In this document: one piece after another, positions 1-8,536 of the stretch
Position numbering within the stretch: position 1 is the first letter of the stretch
Layout of the letters: each line of letters begins with the position of its first letter
DNA from: Lachnospiraceae bacterium
GTDB taxonomy: Bacteria > Bacillota > Clostridia > Lachnospirales > Lachnospiraceae
Assembly: GCA_030537145.1 (NCBI GenBank)
Contig: JAUNON010000002.1
Location: forward strand, 1-64,000
DNA length: 64,000 nucleotides
Direction: 5' to 3'
Notes under the pieces: model-generated
Seen by the model: only the letters and a program-made list of their open reading frames with translations
What the model was told of the DNA's origin: nothing
The model's database searches: none
Translations under genes and position numbers: made by a program

Positions 1-60
1 TACTCCTCGGCAGGCGTTTTCTCCTTATGCCTTACGGCACCTGCTGTCTTCGGCAGTCAT
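1..60 (-). promoter_or_regulatory. L10-type (rplJ) mRNA leader, cut by window edge
   Basis: Read on the minus strand, this stretch contains GACAGCAGGTGCC, then a short GCC/GGC stem-loop, then GCCTGCCGAGG. That arrangement matches what I recall of the Firmicutes L10 leader, the site by which the L10(L12)4 complex represses rplJ-rplL. CAGCAGG/CCTGC(C) can form the outer stem. A strong promoter lies directly upstream (68-96). The inference is that rplJ, rplL and probably rpoBC begin just left of position 1 on the minus strand. The call rests on motif recall and context; no covariance search was possible. Confidence 0.72.
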
Positions 61-67
61 CTTTCAC

Positions 68-96
68 ACAATAGCATATCCGGCATCACTTGTCAA
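68..96 (-). promoter_or_regulatory. Promoter reading into the L10-type leader
   Basis: On the minus strand there is a perfect -35 TTGACA (91-96), a 17-base spacer and a -10 TATTGT (68-73). Transcription would start about at position 60, so the L10-type leader would be transcribed from its first bases. Confidence 0.75.
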
Positions 97-183
97 GATT
101 TTTTAAAGGGTTTCCGGCTGATTTTTAAAGGTTTTCAACACCATTACATTTTCACACTTAATACGGATGGGCTGACGTTTCTC

Positions 184-1059
184 TTAATTGCTGATTTTCT
201 CGTAGCAATGCGGCCTGCGGTCACGGAAAATGCCCCAGCTCATCCGCTTTTCTTCCACCTCATCCAGATCAAAGAGGGCCGTCAGAATCTCTTCCTTTTC
301 TCTCGAAGCGGAAGCCTTCAGTTCTCCCGTTTCATCAGCGATGAACGAAGATCCATAAAAGAGCAGCGATGAGTGCTGTCCTCCATTTGCCTCATCCGGT
401 GTCACCGTTTCCAGCCCGATGCGGTTTGCCGCCGCCAACGGCACCAGATTGCTCCCTGCATGCCCCTGCATACATCTGCGCCAATGAGGCATGCTGTCGC
501 AGTCCAGAATAGGTTCGCTTCCGATTGCAGTAGGATACAGAAGCATTTCCGCACCGCTAAGCGCCAGACATCTTGCAGTTTCCGGAAACCACTGATCCCA
601 GCAGATGCCCACCCCGACCTTTCCGTAGCGGGTATCCCACACGCAAAATCCGGTGTTGCCGGGTGTAAAATAAAATTTTTCCTGATAATAATGATCGTCT
701 GGTATATGGGTTTTGCGATATACCCCCATGATGCTTCCGTCCGCATCGATCATTGCGATGCTGTTATACAGACAGCATCCATCCTTTTCATAAAAGCTGA
801 TGGGAAGTACAACCCCCAGTTCCCCGGCCACCTGCCGAAAATGACGAACCGCATCATTTTCCAAAACAGGCTTTGCAAAAGCATAATACTCATATCTGCG
901 CTCCTGACAAAAATACTGCCGTTCAAAAAGTTCCGGAAGAAGAATGATATTCGCTCCCTGCCGGGCCGCTTTACGCACCATCGCATCCGCTTTCTCTATA
1001 TTTTCCTTTACGTTGGCGCTGCACTGCATCTGCACCGTCCCGATTGTCACTTCTCTCAT
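184..1059 (-). CDS. aguB: N-carbamoylputrescine amidase
   Basis: This 291-aa protein is a nitrilase-superfamily amidohydrolase. It hydrolyses N-carbamoylputrescine to putrescine, CO2 and ammonia, the last step from agmatine to putrescine. The catalytic triad is visible as Glu43 (LLPELFERQYF), Lys116 (YRKTHIPDDHYYQEKFYF) and Cys153 (GICWDQWFPE). The length is normal for AguB. GGAGAAG sits before the ATG. It is the last gene of the minus-strand polyamine operon, 26 bases after aguA, and pairing with agmatine deiminase makes the substrate assignment firm. Confidence 0.96.
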   Translation of the reverse strand: MREVTIGTVQMQCSANVKENIEKADAMVRKAARQGANIILLPELFERQYFCQERRYEYYAFAKPVLENDAVRHFRQVAGELGVVLPISFYEKDGCCLYNSIAMIDADGSIMGVYRKTHIPDDHYYQEKFYFTPGNTGFCVWDTRYGKVGVGICWDQWFPETARCLALSGAEMLLYPTAIGSEPILDCDSMPHWRRCMQGHAGSNLVPLAAANRIGLETVTPDEANGGQHSSLLFYGSSFIADETGELKASASREKEEILTALFDLDEVEEKRMSWGIFRDRRPHCYEKISN

Positions 1060-1085
1060 TTCTCTTCTCCGTTCATTTTGTTGTT

Positions 1086-2195
1086 TTATTTTGCTCCTGC
1101 AGGAATCTGTTGGGTAATACAGTGAATATTTCCGCCCCCCGCAATCACCGGACGGGCATATATCGGAACGATTTTTCGTTCCGGAAACAATCCGTCCAGG
1201 ATTGCAACCGCTTTTGTATCATTCTCATCTCCAAACTGCGGAACCAAAACGCCTCCGTTGGAAATATAAAAATTCACGTAGCTTGCAGCCAGGCGTTCAC
1301 CCGCGCTGCGGACATCCTCTCCCTCTTCAAACACAAAGCCTGCCAGTTCCTCTTGGGTAATGCATACCGGCTTTTTCGGAACCGGAAGCTTATGAACGAC
1401 AAGTTTTCTTCCTTTGGCGTCCTTTTCGTGTTCCAAAACTTCCAAAGACGCATTGCTTAACTCCCACTGGGGATCCTCTCTGTCATCCGTCCAGGCCAGA
1501 ACCACCTCTCCCGGACGGGTAAAGGCGCAGACATTATCCACGTGTTCGTTGGTTTCGTCCTGATAAATTCCCCTGGGCAGCCAGATCACTTTCTCCATGC
1601 CAAGGTATTTTTTCAGCGTGTCCTCGATCTCATCCTTACTTAGATCCGGATTCCTGCCTTTGCTCAAAAGACAGCTTTCCGTCACCAGCAAAGTTCCTTC
1701 TCCGTCCGAATGAATTGAACCGCCCTCCAGCACAAAATGCTGTGCATTATAGCGGTCCATTCCCAATTCCTTACAGATCCGGGATGCGGCAAGATTGTCT
1801 TTTTCCCAATGGGCATACAAGCCGTCATAGGTACCGCCCCAGGCGTTGAATTGCCAGTCTATGCCTCTGACTTTCCCTTCTTCATTCACCACGCAGGTGG
1901 GTCCCACATCCCTGGCCCATGCATCGTCCGTCTCTATTTCCAGCACCTCAATATCCGGATCCGCAGCAAAAATGTTTCGGACCTGTTCCGCATGGGCAAA
2001 ACCGGCCAGCATCCACACCTTTTCACTTTCCGCAATAGCTCTGGCGATCTCCGCAAAGGTCTGCTGCGCCTCCTTTGCCCCATGGGGCCAGGATCCGGGA
2101 CGCACCGGCCAGATCATCACACAGCCCCGGTGAGCTTCATATTCTCCGGGCATGTGATATCCATCCCGCCCGGGCCATGTCATTTTCTGTTCCAT
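1086..2195 (-). CDS. aguA: Agmatine deiminase
   Basis: This 369-aa guanidino-group-modifying enzyme (peptidylarginine deiminase-like fold) converts agmatine to N-carbamoylputrescine and ammonia. The catalytic cysteine is in the C-terminal GGGNIHC motif (about residue 359). The conserved EGGSIHSDGEGT and DETNEHVDN segments bind the guanidino group. The start lies 3 bases after the nspC stop, so the two are translationally coupled, with the GAGAGG of the nspC end serving as ribosome binding site. With speA upstream and aguB downstream it completes the arginine-to-putrescine route. Confidence 0.96.
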   Translation of the reverse strand: MEQKMTWPGRDGYHMPGEYEAHRGCVMIWPVRPGSWPHGAKEAQQTFAEIARAIAESEKVWMLAGFAHAEQVRNIFAADPDIEVLEIETDDAWARDVGPTCVVNEEGKVRGIDWQFNAWGGTYDGLYAHWEKDNLAASRICKELGMDRYNAQHFVLEGGSIHSDGEGTLLVTESCLLSKGRNPDLSKDEIEDTLKKYLGMEKVIWLPRGIYQDETNEHVDNVCAFTRPGEVVLAWTDDREDPQWELSNASLEVLEHEKDAKGRKLVVHKLPVPKKPVCITQEELAGFVFEEGEDVRSAGERLAASYVNFYISNGGVLVPQFGDENDTKAVAILDGLFPERKIVPIYARPVIAGGGNIHCITQQIPAGAK

Positions 2196-2198
2196 CCG

Positions 2199-3341
2199 TT
2201 ATGATAACCTCTCTTTAAAATCCTCATATCCGAATTGCCGGATTATCCTGCAGTTTCCCTGCTCATTCATAACCACAATGGCCGGAAGCCCGATTCCGTT
2301 AAACGTGTTGTTTTTTACCATGGAATAAATGGCCATATCCTGAAAATACAGCCTGTCCCCGACCTTTATTTCCCGGTCAAAGGAGTAATCCCCGATAATA
2401 TCCCCTGCCAGACAGGTACAGGAGGACAAGCGATAGGTATACTCCTTTTCTCCCGGCTTTCCGCTGTCCCGAAGAGGCGGCCGGTACGGCATTTCCAGCA
2501 CATCCGGCATATGGCAGGCGGCAGAGACATCTAAAATTAGCGTTTTTATCCCGTTCTCCACGACATCCATGACTTCCGTCACCAGATAACCCGCATTCAG
2601 CGCCACGGCCTCTCCCGGTTCCAGGTAAATTTCCAGACCGTAAGTTTCCTTCATATAACGGATGCACCGGACGAGACGCTCCACATCATAATCCTCTCTG
2701 GTGATATGATGCCCGCCTCCCATATTCAGCCATTTCATCCGTTTTAAGTATTTCCCGAATTTTTCTTCCACGGCCTGCAGCGTGGTTTCCAGATCATCCG
2801 CATTCTGCTCGCACAGCGTATGAAAATGCAGCCCTTCAACACCGTCAAGCGCCCGGGGATTTTTCTGAACTTCCCTGTCAAAATTCTGCGCCGTAATTCC
2901 CAACCGGGAGCCAGGCGTACAGGGATCATATAGCGCATGCTCTCCCTGAGTGGAGCACTCCGGATTGATTCTCAGCCCGATGCCTGTCCTTTTTCGGCAG
3001 TACTCCCCGTACTTTTCAAGCTGTGAAAAGGAATTGAATATCACGTGGTCGCAGATCTCTGCGATCTCCTCTATCTCGGATTTCCTGTAAGCGGGCGAAA
3101 AAATATGGTTTTCTTTTCCCATTTCCTCTTTTCCCAGCCGCGCCTCATAAAGTCCGCTGGCCGTCGTCCCCTTCAAATAGGTGCCAATCAGCGGATATTC
3201 GCAGAACATGGAAAACGCCTTTTGTGCCAGCAGTATTTTACAATCCGCCCGATCCTGGACATCTTTTAATATTTCCAGATTCCGTATCATTTTTTTCTCG
3301 TCCAGCACATAGGCCGGCGTGGGAATTTCATTTATTCTCAT
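2199..3341 (-). CDS. nspC: Carboxynorspermidine/carboxyspermidine decarboxylase
   Basis: This 380-aa protein is a fold-III PLP decarboxylase of the alanine racemase type. It removes the carboxyl group from carboxyspermidine (or carboxynorspermidine), giving spermidine (or norspermidine). The N-terminus PTPAYVLDEKKMIRNLEIL and the PLP lysine in LLAQKAFSMF (Lys41) are typical. LNMGGGHHITREDYD and the LEPGEAVALNAGYL segment hold the phosphate and active-site loops. It directly follows the dehydrogenase that makes its substrate (gap about 49 bases). Confidence 0.94.
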   Translation of the reverse strand: MRINEIPTPAYVLDEKKMIRNLEILKDVQDRADCKILLAQKAFSMFCEYPLIGTYLKGTTASGLYEARLGKEEMGKENHIFSPAYRKSEIEEIAEICDHVIFNSFSQLEKYGEYCRKRTGIGLRINPECSTQGEHALYDPCTPGSRLGITAQNFDREVQKNPRALDGVEGLHFHTLCEQNADDLETTLQAVEEKFGKYLKRMKWLNMGGGHHITREDYDVERLVRCIRYMKETYGLEIYLEPGEAVALNAGYLVTEVMDVVENGIKTLILDVSAACHMPDVLEMPYRPPLRDSGKPGEKEYTYRLSSCTCLAGDIIGDYSFDREIKVGDRLYFQDMAIYSMVKNNTFNGIGLPAIVVMNEQGNCRIIRQFGYEDFKERLS

Positions 3342-3390
3342 CTATCTTGAGCTCCTCAAAAGCTAACCTTTTCCCGGTAGAACTTTTTCC

Positions 3391-4650
3391 TTACTCCACC
3401 AAAACCGGATTTTCTTCCACCACCCAGGGCAGTCCCCAGCGGTTTAATGCCTCCATGTAAGGATCCGGATCAAATTCGTCCGTGGTAAATACGCCCGGCT
3501 TCTTCCAGAGGCCGGAAACCACCAGCATCGCTCCGATCATTGCCGGAACGCCTGTGGTATAAGAGATTGCCTGGGATTCCACCTCTCGGTAGCACTCCTG
3601 ATGATCGCATACATTATAAATGTAAAGGCTCTTTTCCTTTCCGTCCTTTATACCGGTAAAAATGCAGCCGATATTTGTCTTTCCAACGGTTCTGGGCCCC
3701 AGGGAAGCAGGATCGGGAAGCAGCGATTTTAAAAACTGAATCGGCACTATGGACTGTCCGTTAAATTCTATCGGGGTCGTGGAGAGCATTCCCACATTTT
3801 CCAGACATTTCATATGAGTCAGATAACTCTGACCAAATGTCATAAAGAAACGGATTCTCTTCACGCCCGGTATGTTCTTCGCCAGCGCCTCGATTTCTTC
3901 GTGGTGAAGCAGATACATATCCTTTTGTCCCACGCCCTCAAAGTTGTATTCCCTCTTGATGCTCATCGGAGGGATTTCCACCCATTTGCCGTTTTCCCAA
4001 TACGAGCCGGGCGCAGATACTTCCCTTAAATTGATTTCCGGATTGAAATTCGTGGCAAAAGGATAGCCATGATCTCCTCCGTTGCAGTCTAAAATATCAA
4101 TGGTATGAATTTCATCAAAATAATGCTTCTGCGCATAAGAGGCAAATACACTGGTAACGCCCGGATCGAATCCTGTTCCGAGAAGAGCGGTCAGCCCCGC
4201 TTTCTCGTAGCGCTCTTTATAGGCCCACTGCCAGGAATAGTCAAAATATGCGGAAAAGCCCAACCGTTTGCAGCGTTCCTCATAGATTCCGCGCCACTGC
4301 GGATCATTCGTATCCTCCGCCTCATAGTTGGCCGTATCAATATAGTGAACGCCCGCTGCCAGACAGGCATCCATAATGGTAAGATCCTGATAGGGAAGCG
4401 CCAGATTCAGCACCGCATCCGGCTGATAGGAGCGAATCAGCTCCGTCAGCTCTTCCACATGGTCCGCATCCACCCGTGCCGTGGTGATTTTCGTTTTTGT
4501 CACCGGCTGAAGTTTTTCTTTGAGCGCATCACACTTGGACAGCGTGCGGCTCGCAATCATAATCTCCTCAAAAACATCGCTATTCTGACAGCATTTGTGA
4601 ATGGCCACGGAAGCCACGCCTCCGCAACCGATAATCATCAATTTACTCAT
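3391..4650 (-). CDS. Carboxynorspermidine/carboxyspermidine dehydrogenase (saccharopine dehydrogenase family)
   Basis: This 419-aa protein reductively condenses putrescine (or diaminopropane) with aspartate semialdehyde to carboxyspermidine (or carboxynorspermidine). The N-terminal Rossmann motif is KLMIIGCGGVASVAIHKC. The body carries family landmarks such as GTGFDPGVTSVFASYAQKH and DCNGGDHGYPFATNFNPEINLREV. Its stop overlaps speE by four bases at 4647-4650, so the ATGA overlap couples their translation. The neighbouring nspC identifies the pathway. A role in lysine metabolism is unlikely in this context. Confidence 0.92.
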   Translation of the reverse strand: MSKLMIIGCGGVASVAIHKCCQNSDVFEEIMIASRTLSKCDALKEKLQPVTKTKITTARVDADHVEELTELIRSYQPDAVLNLALPYQDLTIMDACLAAGVHYIDTANYEAEDTNDPQWRGIYEERCKRLGFSAYFDYSWQWAYKERYEKAGLTALLGTGFDPGVTSVFASYAQKHYFDEIHTIDILDCNGGDHGYPFATNFNPEINLREVSAPGSYWENGKWVEIPPMSIKREYNFEGVGQKDMYLLHHEEIEALAKNIPGVKRIRFFMTFGQSYLTHMKCLENVGMLSTTPIEFNGQSIVPIQFLKSLLPDPASLGPRTVGKTNIGCIFTGIKDGKEKSLYIYNVCDHQECYREVESQAISYTTGVPAMIGAMLVVSGLWKKPGVFTTDEFDPDPYMEALNRWGLPWVVEENPVLVE

Positions 4651-5507
4651 TTTCTTTTTTCCTCCTCTTTCAATAAGTCCTCAATATATTTCGGCAGCAT
4701 GAATGCGCCCCGGTGAAGATGCGTTGTATAGTACCATGTCTTGATGCCTCTACGGTTCCATCTTTCCGGATCAAAATCCCTAAGCGGATGATATTTTTTG
4801 GAAGCGAAACCAAACATCCAGTATCCTGCGGGACAGGTCGGAATGCTCGCCTGATATACCCGGCTGATTGGGAAACTCTTATACACCTTCCGGTGCATGG
4901 CCCGAAACGCCGCCTCATCTTCGTCATAGAAAGGGCTGCCATGCTGATAAACCATAATTCCATCGTCTTTGAGCGCCCGATAGCACTTTCCGTAAAATTC
5001 TCTGGTAAACAGCCCCTCCGTATGGCCGAAGGGATCCGTGGAATCATTGATGATCAGATCATAGTAATCTTCATATTTCCGCAAAAAGCGCAGCCCGTCC
5101 GCATTGGTGATCCTCACTCTCGCATCATCAAATCCCTTTGCTGTTTCCGGGAAAAATTCCCGGCTGACCTTTACGAACAATTCGTCCGGCTCCACCACAT
5201 CGATGGTTTCGATTTCCGGATATTCAATGCAGGCCCTGGCCACGCCGCCGTCTCCGCCGCCGATGATCAGTACCCTTTTTACATTCGGATGGACTGCCAT
5301 GGGCACATGCACCACCATCTCATTATAAATAAACTCGTCAGCCTCTGAAAAAATGATCTCACCGTCCAAAACGATCATCTTTCCAAATTCCTTTGACTCG
5401 AAAACATCAATCCGCTGATATTCGCTGGTGGCGGAAAACAACTGCTTATCCACCCTGATGCTGGTCTTGACATTTTCCGTGTCCATCTGTGAAAACCAGA
5501 TATCCAT
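4647..5507 (-). CDS. speE: Spermidine synthase-like aminopropyltransferase
   Basis: This 286-aa protein has the polyamine aminopropyltransferase fold. It shows the nucleotide-binding GGGDGG (residues 83-88), an acidic VVEPDELF loop, the DSTDP motif (155-159) and the late IPTCPAGYWMFGFASKKYHP. The canonical DxTDPxGPAxxLF reads DSTDPFGHTEGLF here, so the usual Gly-Pro-Ala is Gly-His-Thr beside the active site. Normal substrates would be decarboxylated AdoMet and putrescine, but no AdoMet decarboxylase gene is in the window. The start is ATG, 10 bases downstream of the speA stop. Confidence 0.92.
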   Translation of the reverse strand: MDIWFSQMDTENVKTSIRVDKQLFSATSEYQRIDVFESKEFGKMIVLDGEIIFSEADEFIYNEMVVHVPMAVHPNVKRVLIIGGGDGGVARACIEYPEIETIDVVEPDELFVKVSREFFPETAKGFDDARVRITNADGLRFLRKYEDYYDLIINDSTDPFGHTEGLFTREFYGKCYRALKDDGIMVYQHGSPFYDEDEAAFRAMHRKVYKSFPISRVYQASIPTCPAGYWMFGFASKKYHPLRDFDPERWNRRGIKTWYYTTHLHRGAFMLPKYIEDLLKEEEKRK

Positions 5508-5517
5508 TTTCCCTCTC

Positions 5518-6966
5518 CTATACGATCACATTCAGATACTCTACCGCCGGATCCATCGTTCCCTGTACGGAACATTTCTTTTCCTTCGCAAACAAAATAT
5601 ATTCTATAATTTTTTTTGTAATCCGCTCTCCCGGTGTCAGGATCGGGATTCCCGGCGGATAACACATCACCAGCTCCGCACAGACTGCTCCGGCCGTTTC
5701 CCGGATTGGAAGCTGCTTCTTTTTTGCATAAAAGGCCTTCTGGGGTGTCATCACTTCCTCCGGCTGAATGAAATCACCGCAATAAAGACCATTCGGATCT
5801 TTTTCATAAACATGCCGGATATCCTCCAATGCGCCCACCAGCCGTTCAATGTCCTGCAGCCTATCTCCGATGGAAATGTAGGCCAATATGTTGCCGATAT
5901 CTCCAAATTCAATCTGGATATCGTACTCATCGCGCAGAAGATCATAGACTTCAATTCCCGTCAGGCCGATCCTCTGGGTATAAACAGAAAGCTTCGTCAC
6001 GTCATAATCAAACACGCTGTCCCCGTTGATCAGCTCTTTTCCATAAGCATAGTAGCCGCCGATACCGTTGATCTCACTTCTGGCATATTCCGCCATCTCG
6101 GTCACTTTTTTAAAGGACTCCTTTCCCCGAAGCGCCAGATTTCTTCTGGAAATATCCAGACTAGAAAGCAGCAGATAGGAAGCGCTGGTGGTCTGCGTGA
6201 GATTAATGATCTGCCGGACATATTCCGCATCCGTATCCGGCCCGCACAGCAGAATGGAACTTTGTGTCAGGCTTCCGCCGGATTTGTGCATAGACACCGC
6301 CGCCAGATCCGCGCCTGCGGCAATTCCAGAAACCGGAAGATTTTCTCCGAAATACAGGTGCGTACCATGGGCTTCGTCCACCAGCACCTTCATATTCCGC
6401 TCATGAGCCATCTCTGCAATTTTCCGGACATTGGAGCAGATACCATAATAGGTGGGATTATTGAGAAACACGGCCACCGCATCAGGATTTGCATCCATGA
6501 CCCTGCGCATTTCTTCCACTTCCACCCCCAGCGCAATCCCGATTTCCGGATTCAGCTTGACATTCACATAGACCGGAACCCCGCCGCAGAGCACCAGCGC
6601 ATTGATAACGCTTTTATGTACGTTTCTCGGCAGGATGATCTTGTCTCCGGCTTTACACACAGATAAAATCATACTCTGCACGGAACTTGTCGTGCCGTTT
6701 ACCATCAAAAAAGCGTGAGCTGCCCCAAAGGCTTCCGCTGTGAGTTCCTCCGCCCTGCGTATAACCGAAACCGGATGTCCCAGATTATCCAACGGCTTCA
6801 TGGAATTGACATCCAGTCCCACGCATTTTTCCCCCAGCAGGCTCATCAGTTCCGGATTTCCCCGTCCTCTTTTATGTCCCGGCACGTCAAAGGGCACCAC
6901 GCGCCTTGCCCTGAAACACTCCAACGCTTCATAGATCGGAGCCGACTTCTGTTCTTCCAAGTTCAC
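5518..6966 (-). CDS. speA: Arginine decarboxylase (Orn/Lys/Arg decarboxylase, fold I)
   Basis: This 482-aa protein is a short fold-I PLP decarboxylase of the Bacillus SpeA type. The N-terminal signature is FDVPGHKRGRGNPEL. The central VDEAHGTHLYF holds the PLP-binding Asp, and VSMHKSGGSLTQSS carries the PLP lysine (Lys228). Being first in an operon with aguA and aguB points to arginine (giving agmatine) rather than lysine or ornithine. The start codon is GTG, eight bases after GGAGG. The leader holds a terminator-like hairpin and a possible overlapping promoter (6988-7055). Confidence 0.93.
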   Translation of the reverse strand: MNLEEQKSAPIYEALECFRARRVVPFDVPGHKRGRGNPELMSLLGEKCVGLDVNSMKPLDNLGHPVSVIRRAEELTAEAFGAAHAFLMVNGTTSSVQSMILSVCKAGDKIILPRNVHKSVINALVLCGGVPVYVNVKLNPEIGIALGVEVEEMRRVMDANPDAVAVFLNNPTYYGICSNVRKIAEMAHERNMKVLVDEAHGTHLYFGENLPVSGIAAGADLAAVSMHKSGGSLTQSSILLCGPDTDAEYVRQIINLTQTTSASYLLLSSLDISRRNLALRGKESFKKVTEMAEYARSEINGIGGYYAYGKELINGDSVFDYDVTKLSVYTQRIGLTGIEVYDLLRDEYDIQIEFGDIGNILAYISIGDRLQDIERLVGALEDIRHVYEKDPNGLYCGDFIQPEEVMTPQKAFYAKKKQLPIRETAGAVCAELVMCYPPGIPILTPGERITKKIIEYILFAKEKKCSVQGTMDPAVEYLNVIV

Positions 6967-6987
6967 TTCACATTCCTCCGGATTTCA

Positions 6988-7055
6988 AATATAAAAAATG
7001 CCTTCGGCATCTCAACTCCCCTACCCCTCATTCTTGAGGGGAGAAGGCATTTTTT
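6988..7055 (-). promoter_or_regulatory. Terminator-like hairpin overlapping a possible speA promoter
   Basis: AAAAAATGCCTTC (from about 6993) and GAAGGCATTTTTT (to 7055) form a long symmetrical hairpin enclosing a CCCCTC/GAGGGG arm. On the minus strand it ends in T6 only about 30 bases before the speA start, so it could attenuate the operon. The 3' arm also contains TTGAGA (7010-7015), a 16-base spacer and TATATT (6988-6993), a possible promoter that would start transcription after the hairpin. A similar hairpin ends the cyclophilin gene (36811-36869). Confidence 0.6.
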
Positions 7056-7056
7056 G

Positions 7057-7185
7057 CGCCGGATGCAGATTGCGCAGCAATCAATTACCTTATGCATCCG
7101 TGCGCATCATTTGCCCGCAGGGCTTTTCTCTCATAGGAAAGTCGCATACCTTCACTCTTTAAGGCAAAAATTTGTTCCCTATGAG
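7057..7185 (+). repeat. Repeat family A/D, composite copy
   Basis: The first half (7057-7110) is the A unit: CCGGATGCA, then ATTGC-GCA-GCAAT, then TTACCTTATGCATCCG. GGATGC/GCATCC form an outer inverted repeat around the small ATTGC palindrome. The second half is the D hairpin, with CTCATAGGAA at about 7130 and TTCCCTATGAG to 7185. Other A copies are at 14881-14948 (reverse), 17270-17311, 36856-36876 (truncated) and 56592-56660; a diverged composite is at 38277-38385. No coding potential was seen. It looks like a small non-autonomous or REP-like element. Confidence 0.75.
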
Positions 7186-7186
7186 A

Positions 7187-7220
7187 TAAAAAAAGAGCAG
7201 GTGGACATTCCACTTGCTCT
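7187..7220 (-). terminator. Intrinsic terminator of the adaptor/transporter operon
   Basis: On the minus strand AGAGCA-GTGG and CCAC-TGCTCT form a strong hairpin followed by seven T. It ends transcription coming from the gene at 7519-8514, so speA needs its own promoter between here and 6967. Confidence 0.8.
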
Positions 7221-7518
7221 ACTGATGTCAGAAAATTGCTTTCCATAAATAATTCAGAGTATTATCTGCAAAATATCTGCTACTCTTATTGACCGTTTCA
7301 CAAGATGACTTGCCTTCGCAATGATTATAGATTAATCAACTTATAAAATTTGAGCTTCTAACTCAATCAATAATTTGCTCTGCAAAACATACTCTGTTTT
7401 ACTCACTGAAAACAGTATAGTCCCCAATATACTTTTTGTCAACAAAAGTCTGCTAAATTTCTGAACTTTACAGGCTGAATCGCTTACTTTAGCTGCCCCC
7501 GGCGCTTCGCAAAGATTT
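7221..7518. other. AT-rich intergenic stretch without a recognisable gene
   Basis: About 300 bases between the terminator at 7187-7220 and the end of the gene at 7519. It is richer in A and T than its surroundings. I see no plausible ORF with a ribosome binding site and no structured RNA that I recognise. Confidence 0.5.
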
Positions 7519-8514
7519 TCAAAACGGATTTCTGCCCAACAGAATTCCCGCAAAGGCTGCCGTCAGACTGCAGACTGCGGATTTCTGCAGATTCCATACC
7601 ATGCCAAGCTGCGCTTCCCCCAGCGGCGTGCTGAATATGCGCAGCAGATTTTGCGTCTGATTCTTCCTCCAGCTTTCCCAGAATGAAAAATCTGACCAGC
7701 GGGAAGGAACCATATCCGCAGGAATGCGGAACCGGCTTTTCACAAGCCAGGCAAGAACCGCCAGCACAGCGGCGGCTCCCAGAAAACGTAAGCCGTTTCC
7801 CTTCAAACCGCTCCCGGAACCGGAACCGTTTCTTCTATTAAATAACATTGCAAGAAAAGAAAACGCCAGAATAGCCGGCAGCAAAAGCAGCAGATCCTCC
7901 GTCACACAGACCAGAAGGTGAAGGGTGATGATTTCTCCCTCCAGGCCGTAGCGCATCAGAAACTGTTCTCCATCGCTTTGCGCATTTTTGCTTTCTCCCA
8001 ATTCCAAAGCCACCGCATTCAGCATGGCTGCATCTGTTTCTTTTACCGAGCGTATCATCATTTTCTTTGCGCTTTCAAAGGTCCCCTGCACCGTATAGGC
8101 ATCCTCTCCGCACCACAATATCTGTCCGTCCGCCCGGTCGGTCCCAAACAATTCCTGTGCGGTTTCTGTATCCACCAGGCAGCCGTTTTCCTGCCATGTC
8201 AGGGATGCCGCTTTGGAAGCCACCAGTTCCGCATTTCCTTCCAGCACCGTCAGCGCCACAATCCGGCTGTTTCCCGTTTCCCGGCAGGCCACCTCTTCCT
8301 TCGGTTCCTCCCCCCAAAAGCACAATTTTACCGGAGCTTCCCTTTCCGCCTCCCGGGCGCAGATCTCCTCCGCTTCCTTTTTATCCAGGGCATTTCCCGT
8401 CAAAAACGCATTTATAGTCCCTGATTCTTCCTTTGCCTTTCCGCAATATTGCACCGCCATAAAAAACAAAACGCCTGCTATCGTCAATTCAATGATTTTC
8501 CAGATATATTTCAT
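7519..8514 (-). CDS. MacB/FtsX-like membrane protein without ATPase
   Basis: This 331-aa protein has the layout of a MacB/FtsX permease: one N-terminal membrane helix (about residues 4-24), a ~170-residue outside domain, then about three further helices (about 195-225, 245-262, 305-322). Motifs in the outside part (ECF-free, LTVLEGNAELVASK, VDTETAQELFG) resemble MacB periplasmic core domains, but similarity is weak. The ATG at 8514 has GGGGAGGAG before it; an in-frame ATG at 8541 lacks one. It is last in the operon after the HlyD-type adaptor, its natural partner. No MacB-type ATPase is nearby. Confidence 0.65.
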   Translation of the reverse strand: MKYIWKIIELTIAGVLFFMAVQYCGKAKEESGTINAFLTGNALDKKEAEEICAREAEREAPVKLCFWGEEPKEEVACRETGNSRIVALTVLEGNAELVASKAASLTWQENGCLVDTETAQELFGTDRADGQILWCGEDAYTVQGTFESAKKMMIRSVKETDAAMLNAVALELGESKNAQSDGEQFLMRYGLEGEIITLHLLVCVTEDLLLLLPAILAFSFLAMLFNRRNGSGSGSGLKGNGLRFLGAAAVLAVLAWLVKSRFRIPADMVPSRWSDFSFWESWRKNQTQNLLRIFSTPLGEAQLGMVWNLQKSAVCSLTAAFAGILLGRNPF

Positions 8515-8536
8515 ACTCCTCCCCGAAGCCTTCCGC

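Noticed and set aside
5428-6666. Long open frame (412 aa) on the plus strand
   Set aside because: It is the antisense shadow of speA, with no ribosome binding site and low-complexity, His/Arg/Ile-rich translation.
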